Shown: positions 31,086-43,084 of the stretch, in pieces
Numbering within the stretch: position 1 is the first letter of the stretch
Layout: every line of letters begins with the position of its first letter
NCBI GenBank assembly: GCA_025558095.1
Contig: JAIVFI010000033.1
Span: forward strand, 248,001-312,000
Origin: Hyaloraphidium curvatum
Lineage: Eukaryota > Monoblepharomycota > Hyaloraphidiomycetes > Hyaloraphidiales > Hyaloraphidiaceae
Direction of reading: 5' to 3'
DNA: 64,000 nt
Translations under genes and position numbers: made by a program
The notes under the pieces: generated by a model
Database searches by the model: none
What the model saw: the letters and a program-made list of their open reading frames with translations, nothing else
What the model was told of the DNA's origin: nothing

Positions 31086-33995
31086 ATGGCGACCGCCGCG
31101 GCCGCCTTCAACGTCGACTACGAGCGCGAGACCGGTGCGCGCGCCGCGCCCGCGCACCCGCCCCGCTCACCGCGCCGCAGAGATCTTCCGCCACTTCCTG
31201 GAGAAGTTCGCCACGCAGCGCCAGGCGTCGCAGGAGGATGACTTTGCCAGCCCCGAGTCGCGGAGCGCGCGCCGGCGCAGGCCGCAGAAGCAGCAGCAGG
31301 TCAGCGTGCACAAGTACAAGGACCAGCTGGTGCGCCGCCGCGTTCCGCTCGCAAATGGCTTTTATTGAGCATTGTCGCAGGCTGCCGTCGCAGAGGGGCG
31401 GTCGGACACGATTACCATCGACATGGACGACATTGCCGCGGTAAGGACCGCTCCGGCGGCCCGGCGGCCCTCCCGCTAATTGAGGCCGCGGTGCGTAGTT
31501 TGACGAGGTCGACGACCAGCTGCTCGAGCACATCCAGGAGAACACGGCGCGCTATCTGAACCTCATGCAGACCGCCATCGACTCCCTCCTCCCCATGAAC
31601 CAGGGCCGCATTACGGAGGAGAGCGACCCGCTGGAGGTGCTCATGGCGCAGCGGAGACAGCTGCAGGGCATGCAGGAGCCGAACCAGAACCCCATTCAGC
31701 GGGTCGTCCAGTTCCCCCCGGCGCTCACGCGACGATAGTAAGAGGGCCTTGGGGCGGTTCTTTCCCCATTCTGGAACTGAGAACGTCGCTCCAGCTCCCT
31801 CCAGCTCCGCCCTATGGCGAAGCAGAGGCCCGTGGCCGTGCGCGAAGTCAAGGCCGCGCAGCTCGGTCACCTCGTCACCGTCAAGGGCATTATCACGCGG
31901 TCGAGCAACGTCCGACCCCTCCTCGCCGTGGCCACGTACTCGTGCGACAAGTGTGGCAGCGAGGTTTTCCAGGAGGTCGGCGTCGCCTGACTGCGCAGCC
32001 TGCCGGATGCTGACGCTTTGCATCTGCAGATTCTCAAGTCGCAGGTCACCCCCCTCACCGTCTGCCCGTCGGAGGACTGCAAGCGCAACGGTACCAAGGG
32101 AGCGCTTCACATGCAGACCAGGGCCTCCAAGTTCAAGCGGTTCCAGGAGATTAAGCTGCAGGAGCTGGTGCGTCCGGTCTCGCGAGAATCTCGCAGCCCA
32201 CCTGACACATCTCCCGCAGACCGACCAGGTTCCCGTTGGCCACATTCCTCGGACCATGACCGTGTACCTCTACGACTCCCTCACGCGCAAGTGCAACCCC
32301 GGGGACATCGTCGAGATCTCGGGCGTCTTCCTCCCTACCCCTTACACCGGCGGCTTCGCTGCACGGGCGGCCACGCTGCTGACCGACACCTTCCTGGAGG
32401 GCACCTACGTCTACCAGATGAAGAAGTCGTACGCCCAGCTTGTGCTCACGGACGAGGTGCGGAACCGCCTCATCCAGCTCCAGAACGACCCCGCGCTCTA
32501 CGACAACCTGGCGCGGAGCATCTCGCCCAACATCTACGGGCACGAGGACGTGAAGAAGGCGCTGCTCCTCATGCTGGTCGGCGGCGTGTCTAAGGACACT
32601 GGCGACGGGATGAAGATCCGTGGCGAGCTCAACATCTGCCTTATGGGCGACCCTGGTGTCGCCAAGTCGCAGCTGCTCAAGTACATTTCCCGCGTCGCTC
32701 CTCGCGGCGTGTACACCACCGGCAAGGGGTCTTCGGGCGTCGGTCTGACGGCCGCGGTCACCAAGGACCCCATCACCAACGAGATGATTCTCGAGGCGGG
32801 CAGCTTGGTGCTTGCCGACAATGGCATCGCATGCATCGACGAGTTCGACAAGATGGACGAGAACGATCGCACGGCCATCCACGAGGTCATGGAACAGCAG
32901 ACCATCAGCATCAGCAAGGTGAACATGCGCGTCGTTCTCGCTGTGCTGCAACTAATGCGTGTCGCGTGTGCAGGCTGGAATCACCACCTCTCTCAACGCT
33001 CGCACGTCTATCCTCGCGGCGGCCAACCCCGCCTACGGCCGCTACAACACGAGGCTGCGGGCGACGCAGAACATCAACCTCCCCGCCGCCCTGCTCTCCC
33101 GTTTCGACCTCCTGTTCCTCATCCTCGACAAGCCGAACCAGGTCGACGACCACCGGCTCGCGGAGCACGTCACCCACGTCCACCAGTACGGCAAGCAGCC
33201 CGAGGTTGCCAACTCGAGGCTCATGGATGCGGATCTCATGCGGTGCGTCTCCTCTCTGCTTACAAGCGCCGCAACCGCTGATCCTGGTTGATTGCAGGCA
33301 CTACATCTCGTACGCGAGGACCTGGCGCCCCAGCGTTCCCAGGGAGGTCGCGGACTACATCGTCAACTCGTACGTCGACATGCGGAACAAGGAGGACAAC
33401 GTCTACAAGGACCTCCAGTACACCTGCGCGCGTACCCTGCTCTCCATCATTCGCATGTCTACCGCACTCGTGAGTACGTCTTCGACCGTATGGGGAAGTC
33501 AATCTGACGTTGTGCTTAGGCGCGCCTGCGGTTCTCGGACATTGTTGAGGTTGGCGACGTGGAGGAGGCGCTGCGTCTGATCGACGTCAGCAAGTCCAGT
33601 CTGCTGGACGACGACCGGTTGGACGGCGGTGCTTCGTGAGTTCCGGCCCCTGCAGCGCCGACGAAAGCTAACTGAGGATGCCATGCCCCGTGTTCGCAGC
33701 GACCCTTCCGCGGCGATCTACAAACTTATCCGCGAAAAGGCCATGCGGGCGGACGGCCAGCTGCGGAGTATCCGGTGAGATCGATTAATCAGATCAGGGT
33801 CAGCTGGGAACTGACTGCCGAATCTGCAGCACTGCCGAGGCGGTCGAGTACATCAAGCGGAAAGGCTACTCCCAGACCCAGTACGAGGCGTTCATCAGCA
33901 CCTACCAGGACGAGATGAACGTGCTTCAGGACAACGGGACCGAGCTTACGTGGATCACGGGGGCGTCCCAGCTCGACGACTACGTCGACGAATGA
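31086..33995 (+). CDS. MCM7: MCM7 replicative helicase subunit
   Basis: Twelve exons: 31086-31134, 31181-31329, 31381-31440, 31499-31737, 31795-31975, 32030-32167, 32220-32918, 32974-33242, 33298-33469, 33520-33635, 33700-33774 and 33830-33995; 770 residues. It is a subunit of the MCM2-7 helicase. The N-terminal domain has the zinc-ribbon cysteines (TYSCDKCG ... CPSEDCKRN). The AAA+ part shows [19 protein letters not shown], Walker [10 protein letters not shown] (about residue 415), [14 protein letters not shown], Walker B CIDEFDKM and the arginine finger [32 protein letters not shown] and [12 protein letters not shown] mark it as MCM7 rather than another MCM. The winged-helix C terminus follows a variable linker. 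Confidence 0.96.
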
Positions 33996-34247
33996 GCAAG
34001 ATCTGGAATTGGTATAGAGCTGCCAGCTTGGTGTCTGTACATATGGAAGGAGTAATTCGAAGCTATCGCAACATGATGCAACAGTGCGAATCAGACAGAG
34101 GCGTCGTCGCGTCACGATGGTCGACAGGCTTCCTGCCCCACCGACATGCTTTTGTCCCGTAGCACCCGCTTCCGCAATGGGTGGCGGTAGCTGAAGGTGA
34201 GCACCCCCTTGCGGACCAGCGCGACGAGGAGCGAGTCCAAATGCGTT

Positions 34248-35601
34248 CTAGCGTGAAGTCCAGAGCGAGTAGAGAGTCCAAGTTAGAGCAGATGACAGAG
34301 CTTTGCGCAAGATGCGGGGCGTGGTGCCCGCGAAGTAGCCGTTGAATCCTTCATCCTGGATCGAGCGTCAGACGAGGCCCAGGGTGATCGAAGCCCAGAC
34401 CGATCGAGGCAAGCGACCCACTTTCACGATCTTGACGAGAGCATGTATCAAGTTCCTGTACGTGCCCGGTTCTAGCTGTATTCGCGTCTTGGCCATGTCG
34501 AATGGTTGTGCTGCAATACGGATGATGAGCGGATGCCGGAAGACGTGACCGGTCTTGGACTGACTCATGACTGTTGACACGATGCCTCCGATCAAGCCAG
34601 ACGTCATGTTGACCAAGGACGCGGTGATTTTGTTGCTCCCGTCCGCACCGCTAGCCTCTGTTCAATGCGTGCTGCCGTCAGAAGCGCCATCGGAAATCAA
34701 CCTGGCACCACAACCCACGATTGAGCAGGCCCCGGCTTTGCTCGTAGATAAGAACGTAGAGGCCGGCTTGTGGCGCATCGCGCACCAAAGTGGCACCGAA
34801 GCTATTGAGAGCACTCCGGTCAGTGTGTGGTCCTGATAAGGTGAATGTGTACCTACCCCGCGAACAAGCCTCGCGCGCCGTCTGTCGCAATGATAGATCG
34901 GCCGGCATCGAACATGCTGTTGTAGTTGTAGAGGTTGCTCTGATAATGCGGGAACCGAGCATTAGCCCGTGCAGCCCATTCCTTGGACATCGATCCACCT
35001 CGTATCGAACTTTGATCACGGTCACCGGCATGAGGATGAAGCCGACAAACGCCCGCGAAAAACCTCCCGCAACCCTTCAACGACAATGAGACACGATCCG
35101 GCAATCTCCGCGGCATCCGATCCCCACAGGTTGACCATGTTGTCAAAGTTGTCTGGCCTCACGGAACTCTTCACGAGGTCTGTCCTCTTCCACAGTCCAT
35201 TGAGCAGCTTCCGAGACTCGTTCAAGGTGAGGAAGTACATGGACGTCCCCGGAACATTGCGAATGATGGTCGGTGTCAATCCTCGCCATAGTCCGGAGAG
35301 GCCCGATTGGCGAACAATGCTCTTGACGGTCTGCACAATGGTCCTGCGTGAGAGAGACGCGTTCGTTGAGCGAATCGTCCATTGAAGTGTGCTCCGAGCA
35401 GTCTCGCACCCTTTCCGAGGGTGTTCCTGCTGCAGCCGGGTCTTGACAAGGTCCAGCGGCTGCAGGAGGACGCACGACGCGAGACCTGCCATCGGAGTCC
35501 GATTGGCCTTCAGGCGGACCCGAAACGCGCCGAGATGTCGTACCGGACACCGCCCCGCCCGTCAAGTGCTCGAGAGCACTCTTCTTAGGCTTCCCCGCCA
35601 T
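34248..35601 (-). CDS. HEM25: Hem25/SLC25A38 mitochondrial glycine carrier
   Basis: Nine exons: 35601-35544, 35485-35410, 35343-35128, 35074-34999, 34939-34857, 34801-34715, 34650-34565, 34510-34422 and 34355-34248; 292 residues. Three mitochondrial-carrier repeats are visible through their Px[DE] signatures: QPLDLVKTRLQQ, MPVTVIKVRYE and QPFDMAKTRIQLEP. The second is the altered motif of the SLC25A38 branch, and RNVPGTSMYFLTLN and GATLVRDAPQAGLYVLIYEQS also fit it. The carrier imports glycine for 5-aminolevulinate synthesis, the first step of haem formation, across the inner mitochondrial membrane. All nine junctions keep frame. Confidence 0.92.
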
Positions 35602-35690
35602 GCATTGACGTGGTGTTGTTTCGCGCGCCCGAAAGCGCGTCGGAGAAACAGCCTCAATTTGATCCGCTGCTTCGATCGTACTCCCCACGA

Positions 35691-37015
35691 CTACAAGGAA
35701 ATGGCTATCGGGACGTTCCCGCTATCTAAGGACTTCCTTCCGGCTTCAAGAATCGCAGTCACTGCGAGGGTCGCGCCAATGGTAGGCAAGAGTTCGTCGA
35801 ATGAGCTGACGCTTGATCGACCCGAGTTGATGTCGATGCAAGCCTGGCAGAAGGCTTCGATGCTGCGGTAGCCATATGTCTGCTGCGCGGCGAAATATCC
35901 GCCTGCATCCGGGGCGTAACGCACTGGAAGAACTGCTCAGCGAATGCACGGTGTTGTCAAGCCTGTCACGTACTGTAAAGCGGATTGACCGAAGTGTAGC
36001 CAGCATCGTCTGAAGCAACCTCGTAGCCTCGATGTGCTTGATCAATCCTCATTTCGCCGGAGTGCCCCATATACGTGAATCGTTGCTGGAAACGGCGGCG
36101 TGTAAATGACGCAGCCATCCTGACGACGATCGCCGTTACCTGGGAATGAACCTCGGCTTTTTTGGCTGCTATCCACGACGACGTGAGCACCGCGGTTCCC
36201 AGATTCCCCGTCGTGATGTTCTTGAATTGCACCAGGAGGGTGATCGTGTCCTCAGTCACTTTGGCGACTCCCGTGCTCCCCATCGCTGTGACCGCGATGG
36301 GAACGGCAACGCCTTGAACCGCCCAGCACAGAAGATCCGCATGGTGGGAATTGAGATAGTAGGAGATGTCGCTGCCGCTTCCAATCCAGTTTGCAAAGGT
36401 TTCAAGCTGTGTTTTCGGCTGCGACATGTAGCTGGGTACCCGTAAGTGGGCTTCCTCGCACGAGCGGGACACGGCTCGCCTACGCGTAGAAGTAGGAAAA
36501 GTCCCCGAAGGTTCGCATTCGCGCTCGAGCGTCCGCGTAGATCGGGTCCCATCTCTTGTGCATCTCGACCATGACCAGCACATTGCGCTCCCGTGCCTCT
36601 TTGATTAGCTGCGAATGCTCGGCCACGGTCATGACGGCAGGCTTCGCAACCAGCTGCACAGGAAGTGAGCGCAAGTTGGAACGGCGGGCCTGTTTGACGC
36701 ACCACATGGAGTCCCTTGCGAATGGCATACAGGCACTGCTCAAAATGCACTTCGTCGGGGGTGAAGATCGATACGGCATCTCCGGGCTTCATGGCATCCA
36801 TAGCGGCCTGGTAGGCCTTCGTGTTCGACTCCGTGTCATCGGAAGGAAACTGCTCGACCGTCGGGTCGAGGTCTCGATATTGAGCCACCACGCTCCGCAG
36901 ATGCTCTCTGATGGCGGCGTTCTTCTTGCCCGTCGTTCCGACCTTGAATGCATTCCTCAGACATCTAGGCGAAGTCGTCGAAAGGCGGACGCACCAACGC
37001 CACACGGTTCACCAT
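35691..37015 (-). CDS. Gfo/Idh/MocA-family NAD(P)-dependent oxidoreductase
   Basis: Exons 37015-36995, 36942-36703, 36653-36484, 36431-36140, 36085-35974 and 35932-35691 give 358 residues. Joining the 21-nt first exon rebuilds the Rossmann strand [13 protein letters not shown]. The family motif for cofactor and substrate binding is [20 protein letters not shown] (the EKP-type lysine), followed by [19 protein letters not shown]. The C-terminal beta-sheet domain ends [18 protein letters not shown]. Substrates in this family are sugars, inositols or small carbonyls; none can be assigned here. The ATG at 37015 lies directly before the first strand. Confidence 0.87.
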
Positions 37016-37390
37016 CCCTCTCCGTCTAAGATCGAAGCAAACAAGAGCAACGACGCCATTCCGTTTGTCGCTGCCCGATGCCTTGTTGTGTACGTAGCCT
37101 GGTCGAACTGTCACCTCCATTCCACGCCGCAAAACCGTCCCGATGCGGCCCACCAGTTGTGTACTCCCCGGTCCCGACGCAGAGAACGTCCAATGTGGGC
37201 GCCATCTACTGCTAGACGGGCCGCGAGACCCCGTGGAACGATTTTGAACGATTGAGCGGGGTTCGCGGATTGGTGTTTACGCGGCACGATGATCATCTCC
37301 TTCATGCGATCGCGCGCTCTGAATCTGGGGGCCGATCTGGGGGCATCTGACTTGAGTTCAGACAAAGTGTCATTAAATACATCGTGGCCG
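37016..37390. other. Intergenic, between oxidoreductase and kexin genes
   Basis: 375 bp. Only short antisense-like frames are present; presumably the oxidoreductase promoter and the kexin 3' end (both on the minus strand). Confidence 0.4.
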
Positions 37391-40284
37391 TCACTGCTTT
37401 GGTTTCGCCGGCTCGGCGCGGCGTGGAGGAGAAGCGTTCCGGTCTGGAGGCGCAGAGGCCCCTGGCGAGCGAGGTCCGGATTCCTTGTCCCGCCGAATGT
37501 CGAGAGATATTCTCAGCCCTTGACCGGTTTGGGCCACAGACGTAAACTCCCGTGCGGAAGGCATGGCCCGGAACTCCGACGGCGGAAGGAATGTCGGGCT
37601 TTTGGCATCATCCTCCGCCTTTGTACCTCGGACCTGCAGGTACTCGCCGCTCCAGTTCGTCCGCATGCCACCGTTGCCCTCCATTTTGTGCAGGATTGAG
37701 CGCCCAATGTCCGCGGCAAGTCTGATCATCCCCGACGAATCTGCCCGCGTCGCGCCCATTGCAGGGCTCGCCGGTTCCACCGGCGACTTCTTGTCGTACG
37801 GTGTGAGCTTCGTCGGTGACGGAGGCGGCTCGTACGTGCGGAACAAGAAGGAGGGAGCGGGTCGCACTGCCGACGGCTGCGACCCCGACGAGCCGGTGGA
37901 AGGCGTGGTGTTGCTTTCCAAGTCCGAGTCGGGTGTGATGGGGCTGATCGAAGGAACGAGCAGGTACTGGATCGTCCGCTTGCGTTCCCGGTACTTGAAG
38001 ACGATCCACACGATCCCCACCGACATCATGAACGCGGTGGCCGCGAACACCGCCAGGGCAAGGTGGAGGCGGTGTCCGGAAACTATGCTCTGCGACTCGG
38101 TGCACGTCGGCCGGCCGTTCGAATCCAGGACGGTGTCGGCTTCGCCGCAGATTCCGTGGAAAGTCAAGCCCCAAGAAAGAAGGGTGCCAGGGGTTGGTGG
38201 GATTGGCCCTTGGGGAAGGGACCAACGGCTGTCGGCTACCTGCAACTTCCACGTCCCAAGCGGCGACTCGCCCCAGCATCGCACCGTGGAAAAGGTCCAG
38301 GGCATGAAGCCGTCGGTGGAAACGTCGTTGGTTCTCTCTGTGGCCAGCATAGAGACCGTGCCGGCTGGCGAAATGAGCCGAATGGTCAGGAACCTCCGCT
38401 CATTGTGCGCAATCCTAACGGTAGCTAGAACGTATTCGAGGGTGAGCAGCTGGCCGACGTCGCCGCTCGCCACCTCCAATGTGTGCTCCAAGTAGTCATC
38501 GTACGACTTCACTGGAATAGACAGGCCCGCGTAGACTTGCAGCGAGGCGGTCAGCGCGGGCGAGGGCACAAGCTTATGGGCCGCCGATGCGTTGACGAGG
38601 GCAGAAGCATCCAGATTCCCGAATCCGTACTTGTGATTCACGTGGTATCCAGCCCCATTGAGCGACCAATCCGCGTCCTTGGAATCCGTGACCTTGGCAG
38701 TTTGGACCATAAGGTACTGCACGTCTCGCCACCCCAAATCCGGCCTGTGGATTGGTCATCGAAACCGTTCCCGAAAAAATCGCGATGCTCAAGTCTAACC
38801 TTGCCGAAAGGAGAAGTGCGATGATTCCCGCCGCCATCGGCGCAGCTGCCGAAGTTCCCGAATGCTTGTTGGTGCAAGATCCGTTCAGGTCCGTTGTCGT
38901 CTGCAGTGGGAAATTCCTTGAGATCAGCCCTCGCGTGACCAAGCATCCACTTACAATCATGGACCTCGAGTCGCCGCTGTAGGTCACCGCAAGGTGAGCG
39001 GCACAGATCTCCCCGTACGGCGGCATTGTGCCGGACGGCGTGATCGCTCCGATGGAGATTGTGTAGGGACTGTTGGCGTATCCGTCGAAGTTGCAGTTGT
39101 CCTGCAACTGCCCACCATTGCCAGAGGCAAAGACGAAGATGGAGCCGAGGCCTTTCCGGCCCTTGGTGACTCCATTGATCAGCGCTTGCTGGGTCAAGAA
39201 GCCAGGCCCGTCCACGGTGGCCCCGTTGTCTTCAGGACCCCAGCTGCTGGAGAATATGTCGTTGATTTGAAACTTGTAATTGAATGCGGTGGCCTCGAGC
39301 GCGTCCGTCGTCGCATTTGCAATTACTCTTTCGCCTATACGCATGGTCAGTAGCGGCCTCAAGGGAACAATGGGCTTGCTGCGAACCTGCAACTTTCGCC
39401 CCAAAAGCTACCCCAACGCCGCAGACGTTGTTTGGGACAGCTGCAATTTGGCCGGCGCATCTGGTTCCGTGCGTGTCCTCGTTTGAGCCTGGCAGAGGCT
39501 CGTTGTTCTTGCGCGTAAAGTCCCAACTCGATTCCGGAGACTGAAGAACGAGTCAAATCGGTTAGCAAATGAGGCTTCGGATCCGGCTGCCGTGCAACAG
39601 ACGAACCCAGTTCGGTGCAATGTCGGGATGCCGGAAATCCACTCCATCGTCCACGACCGAAACGGTGACTCCGGTGCCGTTGACGCCAGCAGCCCATACG
39701 GGCATTACGTTGATGTCGTTGCCGGCGAGATCGGCGCCGAACTTGCCGACATTGACCTGCGGCGCGTTAGGTGCACATTGCAGGACGAGACGATGGTGAC
39801 CAACCAAATGCCACTGGTCCCCAAACAAGGGATCCTCGAAGTGGGGAGCCTCCCTCGTAGCCCGCTTTTGGGTCTTTTGTTCCTCGCGCCACCAGACGGC
39901 CGAGTGGTCGGCCAGCTCGGCATCCACTTCCAGGGAAGTCCGGCGGCGCAGTCGCCGCCCGCTCTCGGGAACGTCTTCGGCGACACCAAGCAACCAAAAG
40001 CCGTCGAGCTCGCCGACGCGACCCAGATTGACCATGTTCTTGGCTCGGGCGAGCTGATCCACCTCCGCTTCGTCGAGCGGCCGTCCCCGACTGTCCCTCA
40101 GGCCCACCGCCCAAACACGACCTTGCTCTGGCGATTCGGCTGCTAAGCCGGAATCCGCGGAGAAAAATGCAAAGAGCAAACACATTTGCGCCCAAAGGAG
40201 AATCGCAACGCAATTCGCTGGGCGGACCGAGTGTTTGCGGTGCCGCCGCGCACGCAGCAATGTCCGGTCGACGTTCCTCGCCAT
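37391..40284 (-). CDS. KEX2: Kexin (Kex2-type proprotein convertase)
   Basis: Exons 40284-39805, 39756-39607, 39540-39387, 39334-38955, 38900-38800 and 38744-37391 give 872 residues. A signal peptide (VAILLWAQMCLLFAFF) precedes a propeptide with dibasic sites (GRRLRRRTS; EEQKTQKR). The subtilisin domain has the catalytic triad: Asp196 in VVDDGVD, His in DTHGTRCAG and Ser in HSGTSAAAP, with the oxyanion Asn in VFASGNGG. The P domain follows, then a Ser-rich region, a membrane helix (LHLALAVFAATAFMMSVGIVWIVF) and a long cytosolic tail. Kexin cleaves secretory precursors after KR/RR in the late Golgi. The start Met at 40284 was chosen because it places the signal peptide at about residues 25-42; an upstream frame adds 76 residues without counterpart. 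Confidence 0.94.
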
Positions 40285-40529
40285 CGTTCGTGTCCGAAGG
40301 AGCTTACAGCGGCGCATCTGATCAATCGCTCGAAAGAAGACAAGACTCCAGCTTCCGGTGCTGGGTCGCGGAAGCAAAGGTCCCGAAACTGGTCCGAGCT
40401 TCGGGGCACAACACGCGCGCAAGGCCCGGGCACGCGAGCAAACAACCGTCCCGAGCTGACTCAACACCCGATTCCCACTACCGCGAACCGTGTTCGGAGC
40501 ATCTACATTCATTAATCAGCATTTCCAAT

Positions 40530-41630
40530 CTACTCCAGGATATCTACAAGGAAAAATGCAGCGTCAGCCGTGATCACCAGAGCATAAAGAATACCGACCG
40601 TAATGCCCAGGCCGGAACAGCAGTTCTATCGTGGGCAGCTTAGACGAGTCTGGTGCTTCCATCGGTGAGAACTCGTGGTAATTGAGCTCGGTGGCGGACG
40701 CGTCCAGGTTGGCAATCTTGACGTTGACGCAGCCCAGTGCGTTCACCATCGCAATGATCTGGAGGTTGTCCGCCTGCGGGAACCCGTGAGCAACCGCACA
40801 CGCGAGTCGGTAACGCAAGCATACCTCGACGTACATCGGCTCGACCGACTGCGCCACCAGGTCGGCGATGGGTATCTCGGAAAACCCCTCGTACAGCTCC
40901 TTGTTCCTCTTCAGCTCGGCAGCAGTGCAAAGCCGCAAGTGACACACGACCGTGTCGGAAGCGTAGCCCTGGAAGATTTCCAGCAGCGTCCCGGGGTTGT
41001 CCTGCTTCTGTAGCGTTTCCATGAACTGGTCGTAGAAGTCCTCGATCGCCCCGACTTCGTAGCCCACGTCCACCAGCATCTGCTTTGTTCGCAACGCATT
41101 TTCCATGGCTTTTCTTTGCCAATCCGACCCATCCCTCTCCCAGATGAGCTCCGCAAGCCCTGAGGAACAGAGTGAGCTGCCGCGATTCCGCCGGCCTCGC
41201 CACCCACGGTAGCCAAAGGCGCGAAAGAAGCAGTTGCCGTCCTTCTTCACTGACCGAAAACCTTTGTGCGCGGACGCAAGTTTCTGCGTAATCGTCAGCA
41301 CGGGGACCGCACCGCGCCCTGGTCCGCCCACCTTGAGCTTCGTTCGCAATATCTCCTCCGCGTTTTCGTACTCCTTCATCAGGACTTCGAACCCCTGGAG
41401 CTCCGTTATCGCCGGCATCCGGTCAAACTCCTCCTGCAAACCACGGGCGTGAGCTGAGCGGAAGCGGCTTGGCGAGCGACACGGACCTTGATCCGGCGCT
41501 CGTAGTTGAGGATCTCCTGGTCGCTTGGCCGGTTGAAGGCCGGTTGCGCAGCCTGATCCGCATCGCCATTGGCCACAAGCTCCTCGGGTATCAGCTCGGG
41601 CAGAGACGCGTCGCCCCCGTCCGCCTCCAT
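40530..41630 (-). CDS. OTUB1: Otubain (OTUB1-like) deubiquitinase
   Basis: Exons 41630-41487, 41433-41332, 41283-41208, 41159-40825, 40773-40599 and 40543-40530 give 281 residues, near OTUB1's 271. Catalytic motifs are KKDGNCFFRAFGY (Cys, with the preceding Asp) and FRPGHYDILE (His). EDFYDQFMETLQ and SVEPMYVEADNLQIIAMVNAL match the otubain helices. Otubains cleave K48-linked ubiquitin and can inhibit E2 enzymes. Three introns (41284-41331, 41160-41207, 40774-40824) are in frame and stop-free, so a plain ORF shows false insertions. The last four residues, DILE, depend on a 14-nt terminal exon that completes the active-site loop. The gene starts 65 bp from the divergent coiled-coil gene. Confidence 0.93.
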
Positions 41631-41695
41631 CGCAAACTTCCGAGGCGCGCGGGCACTCTGCTGACTGAGAGCCGCGTGCGCGCGTTGCCAATGTG

Positions 41696-42769
41696 ATGCC
41701 ACCGGGTTCAGGGGCCACCGAGCCCTGGAAGGCGATGCCCGATGCGAAAACCGCGGATCAGTGGCAGGTGGAGCTGGCTCGCGTGGGACTGGAAGTTGGG
41801 AAAGCGGAGAAAGTGGGCCCATCGAATGGTACCGGTGTCCCCGGGACTCTCGGCCAACCACGCGCCGCCAGAGGCGCCAGGAGCTGAAGGACGCATACGT
41901 TGAGGCCCGGAAGCACGTGCGGCATCTTCAACGGGAGAGGAAGTGGGGATCTGTTTCCGACCTGAAAGACCACCCTCATGCGCCACGATTGACAGGCAGC
42001 TATTGGACTTGCTCGTCCTGAAGGCAAAACGGGTGGATGAGCTACTGCTGTGGGACTGTTCTTGAGTCGCGCCGGCCGGCAGCTCAACTCGTAGCGCAGG
42101 TCCTCGGACGACGATGACTTGCCGGAGACGAGCTCCTATGGCTTCGATGCCAGCGCTTTCAGGAGCGGAGGTCTGAGCAAAGCTCCAGCAAGTGGTGCCG
42201 CGAAGTCCGGCGGGTCGAAGAAGTTGGCCGGCGGTACGTGTGCTTGAGCTCGCGTGCCCGGTCTTTGGAGTTTCAAGGCTGACTTTCATCGCTGCAGGCT
42301 CAAGCGCTCCGAAGAAGAAGTCTTCTTCCTCTCGGCCCTCTGGAACCAAGAAGAGCTTGGTCTGGTTTCTGTGGCTCCACCGTGGGACGATGCTGACCGT
42401 CTCATCTAGACGTTGAAGCAGGAGCCGCAATACGCGATGACGACCTCGTATCAGGCAATTTCGGCACTCTACGATACCATCGGAGACGAGGCCGCAGACA
42501 TTGTAATGTGATTCGATTGCTAGAGACACCACCACGGCTATGTTTCGCAGGAGGAATCTTCTGTGGCTTCAAAGCCCGCACTACAACGTCGCATCGCGAT
42601 CACATAGGCGGGAGTACTACCACAGGTTGCTACACCAAGAGTAGAGCAGGACGATGGCCGAGCAGCTGGGCTGCACGACCTGGACGAGAAGGAAATACGC
42701 GAATCGTCGCGAAAGGGAACCCAACGGCCGCGCAAATACACTTTCGTCACTGTACATAGTCCTGAATAG
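41696..42769 (+). CDS. Unknown nuclear-type coiled-coil protein (INO80E-like layout)
   Basis: Eight exons: 41696-41812, 41872-41942, 41996-42049, 42100-42233, 42298-42359, 42410-42502, 42551-42587 and 42645-42769; 230 residues, every junction in frame. I do not recognise it with certainty. Residues 20-80 form a coiled coil (VEARKHVRHLQRERKQLLDLL, VLKAKRVDELLL) followed at once by an acidic SSDDDDLPE, then Ser/Gly- and Lys-rich stretches (KKKSSSSRPSGTKK) and a basic C terminus (RKGTQRPRKYTFVTV). This order, helix then SSD-acidic then basic low complexity, resembles INO80E, a small INO80-complex subunit, but the resemblance is one of layout rather than clear identity. Met 41735 is an alternative start. 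Confidence 0.65.
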
Positions 42770-43084
42770 TTGAAGAGCTTGGATTCGCGGGGCGACGCGG
42801 GGCGGGGGCGACACCTTGAGTTGACCTTGCCTGAGGTGATCCATCACGCGCGAGCGAGCTCGCCCCAAGAGCGACTCGGGCGCGCCCACTTGCCCGAGTC
42901 TGTCGTGTGCCATCGATTCCGGGACTCTCTATCCGCTTGCCATAGCGGAGGGAGCTGGGCCGCCCCGGCCGGCGGTAAGCCCCGCTGGGTGTCTGTCGGT
43001 GGCCCACGCGCTGCACCGTGTTTAGGGGCGTCTGCTCAGAAAGGCTCGGCTGCAACCGGTATCTGAGCTGTTCTTGGACTCAAT
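42770..43084. promoter_or_regulatory. Intergenic, upstream of EAF1
   Basis: 315 bp, GC-rich. No open frame with coding character and no tRNA-like boxes; presumed EAF1 promoter. Confidence 0.35.
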
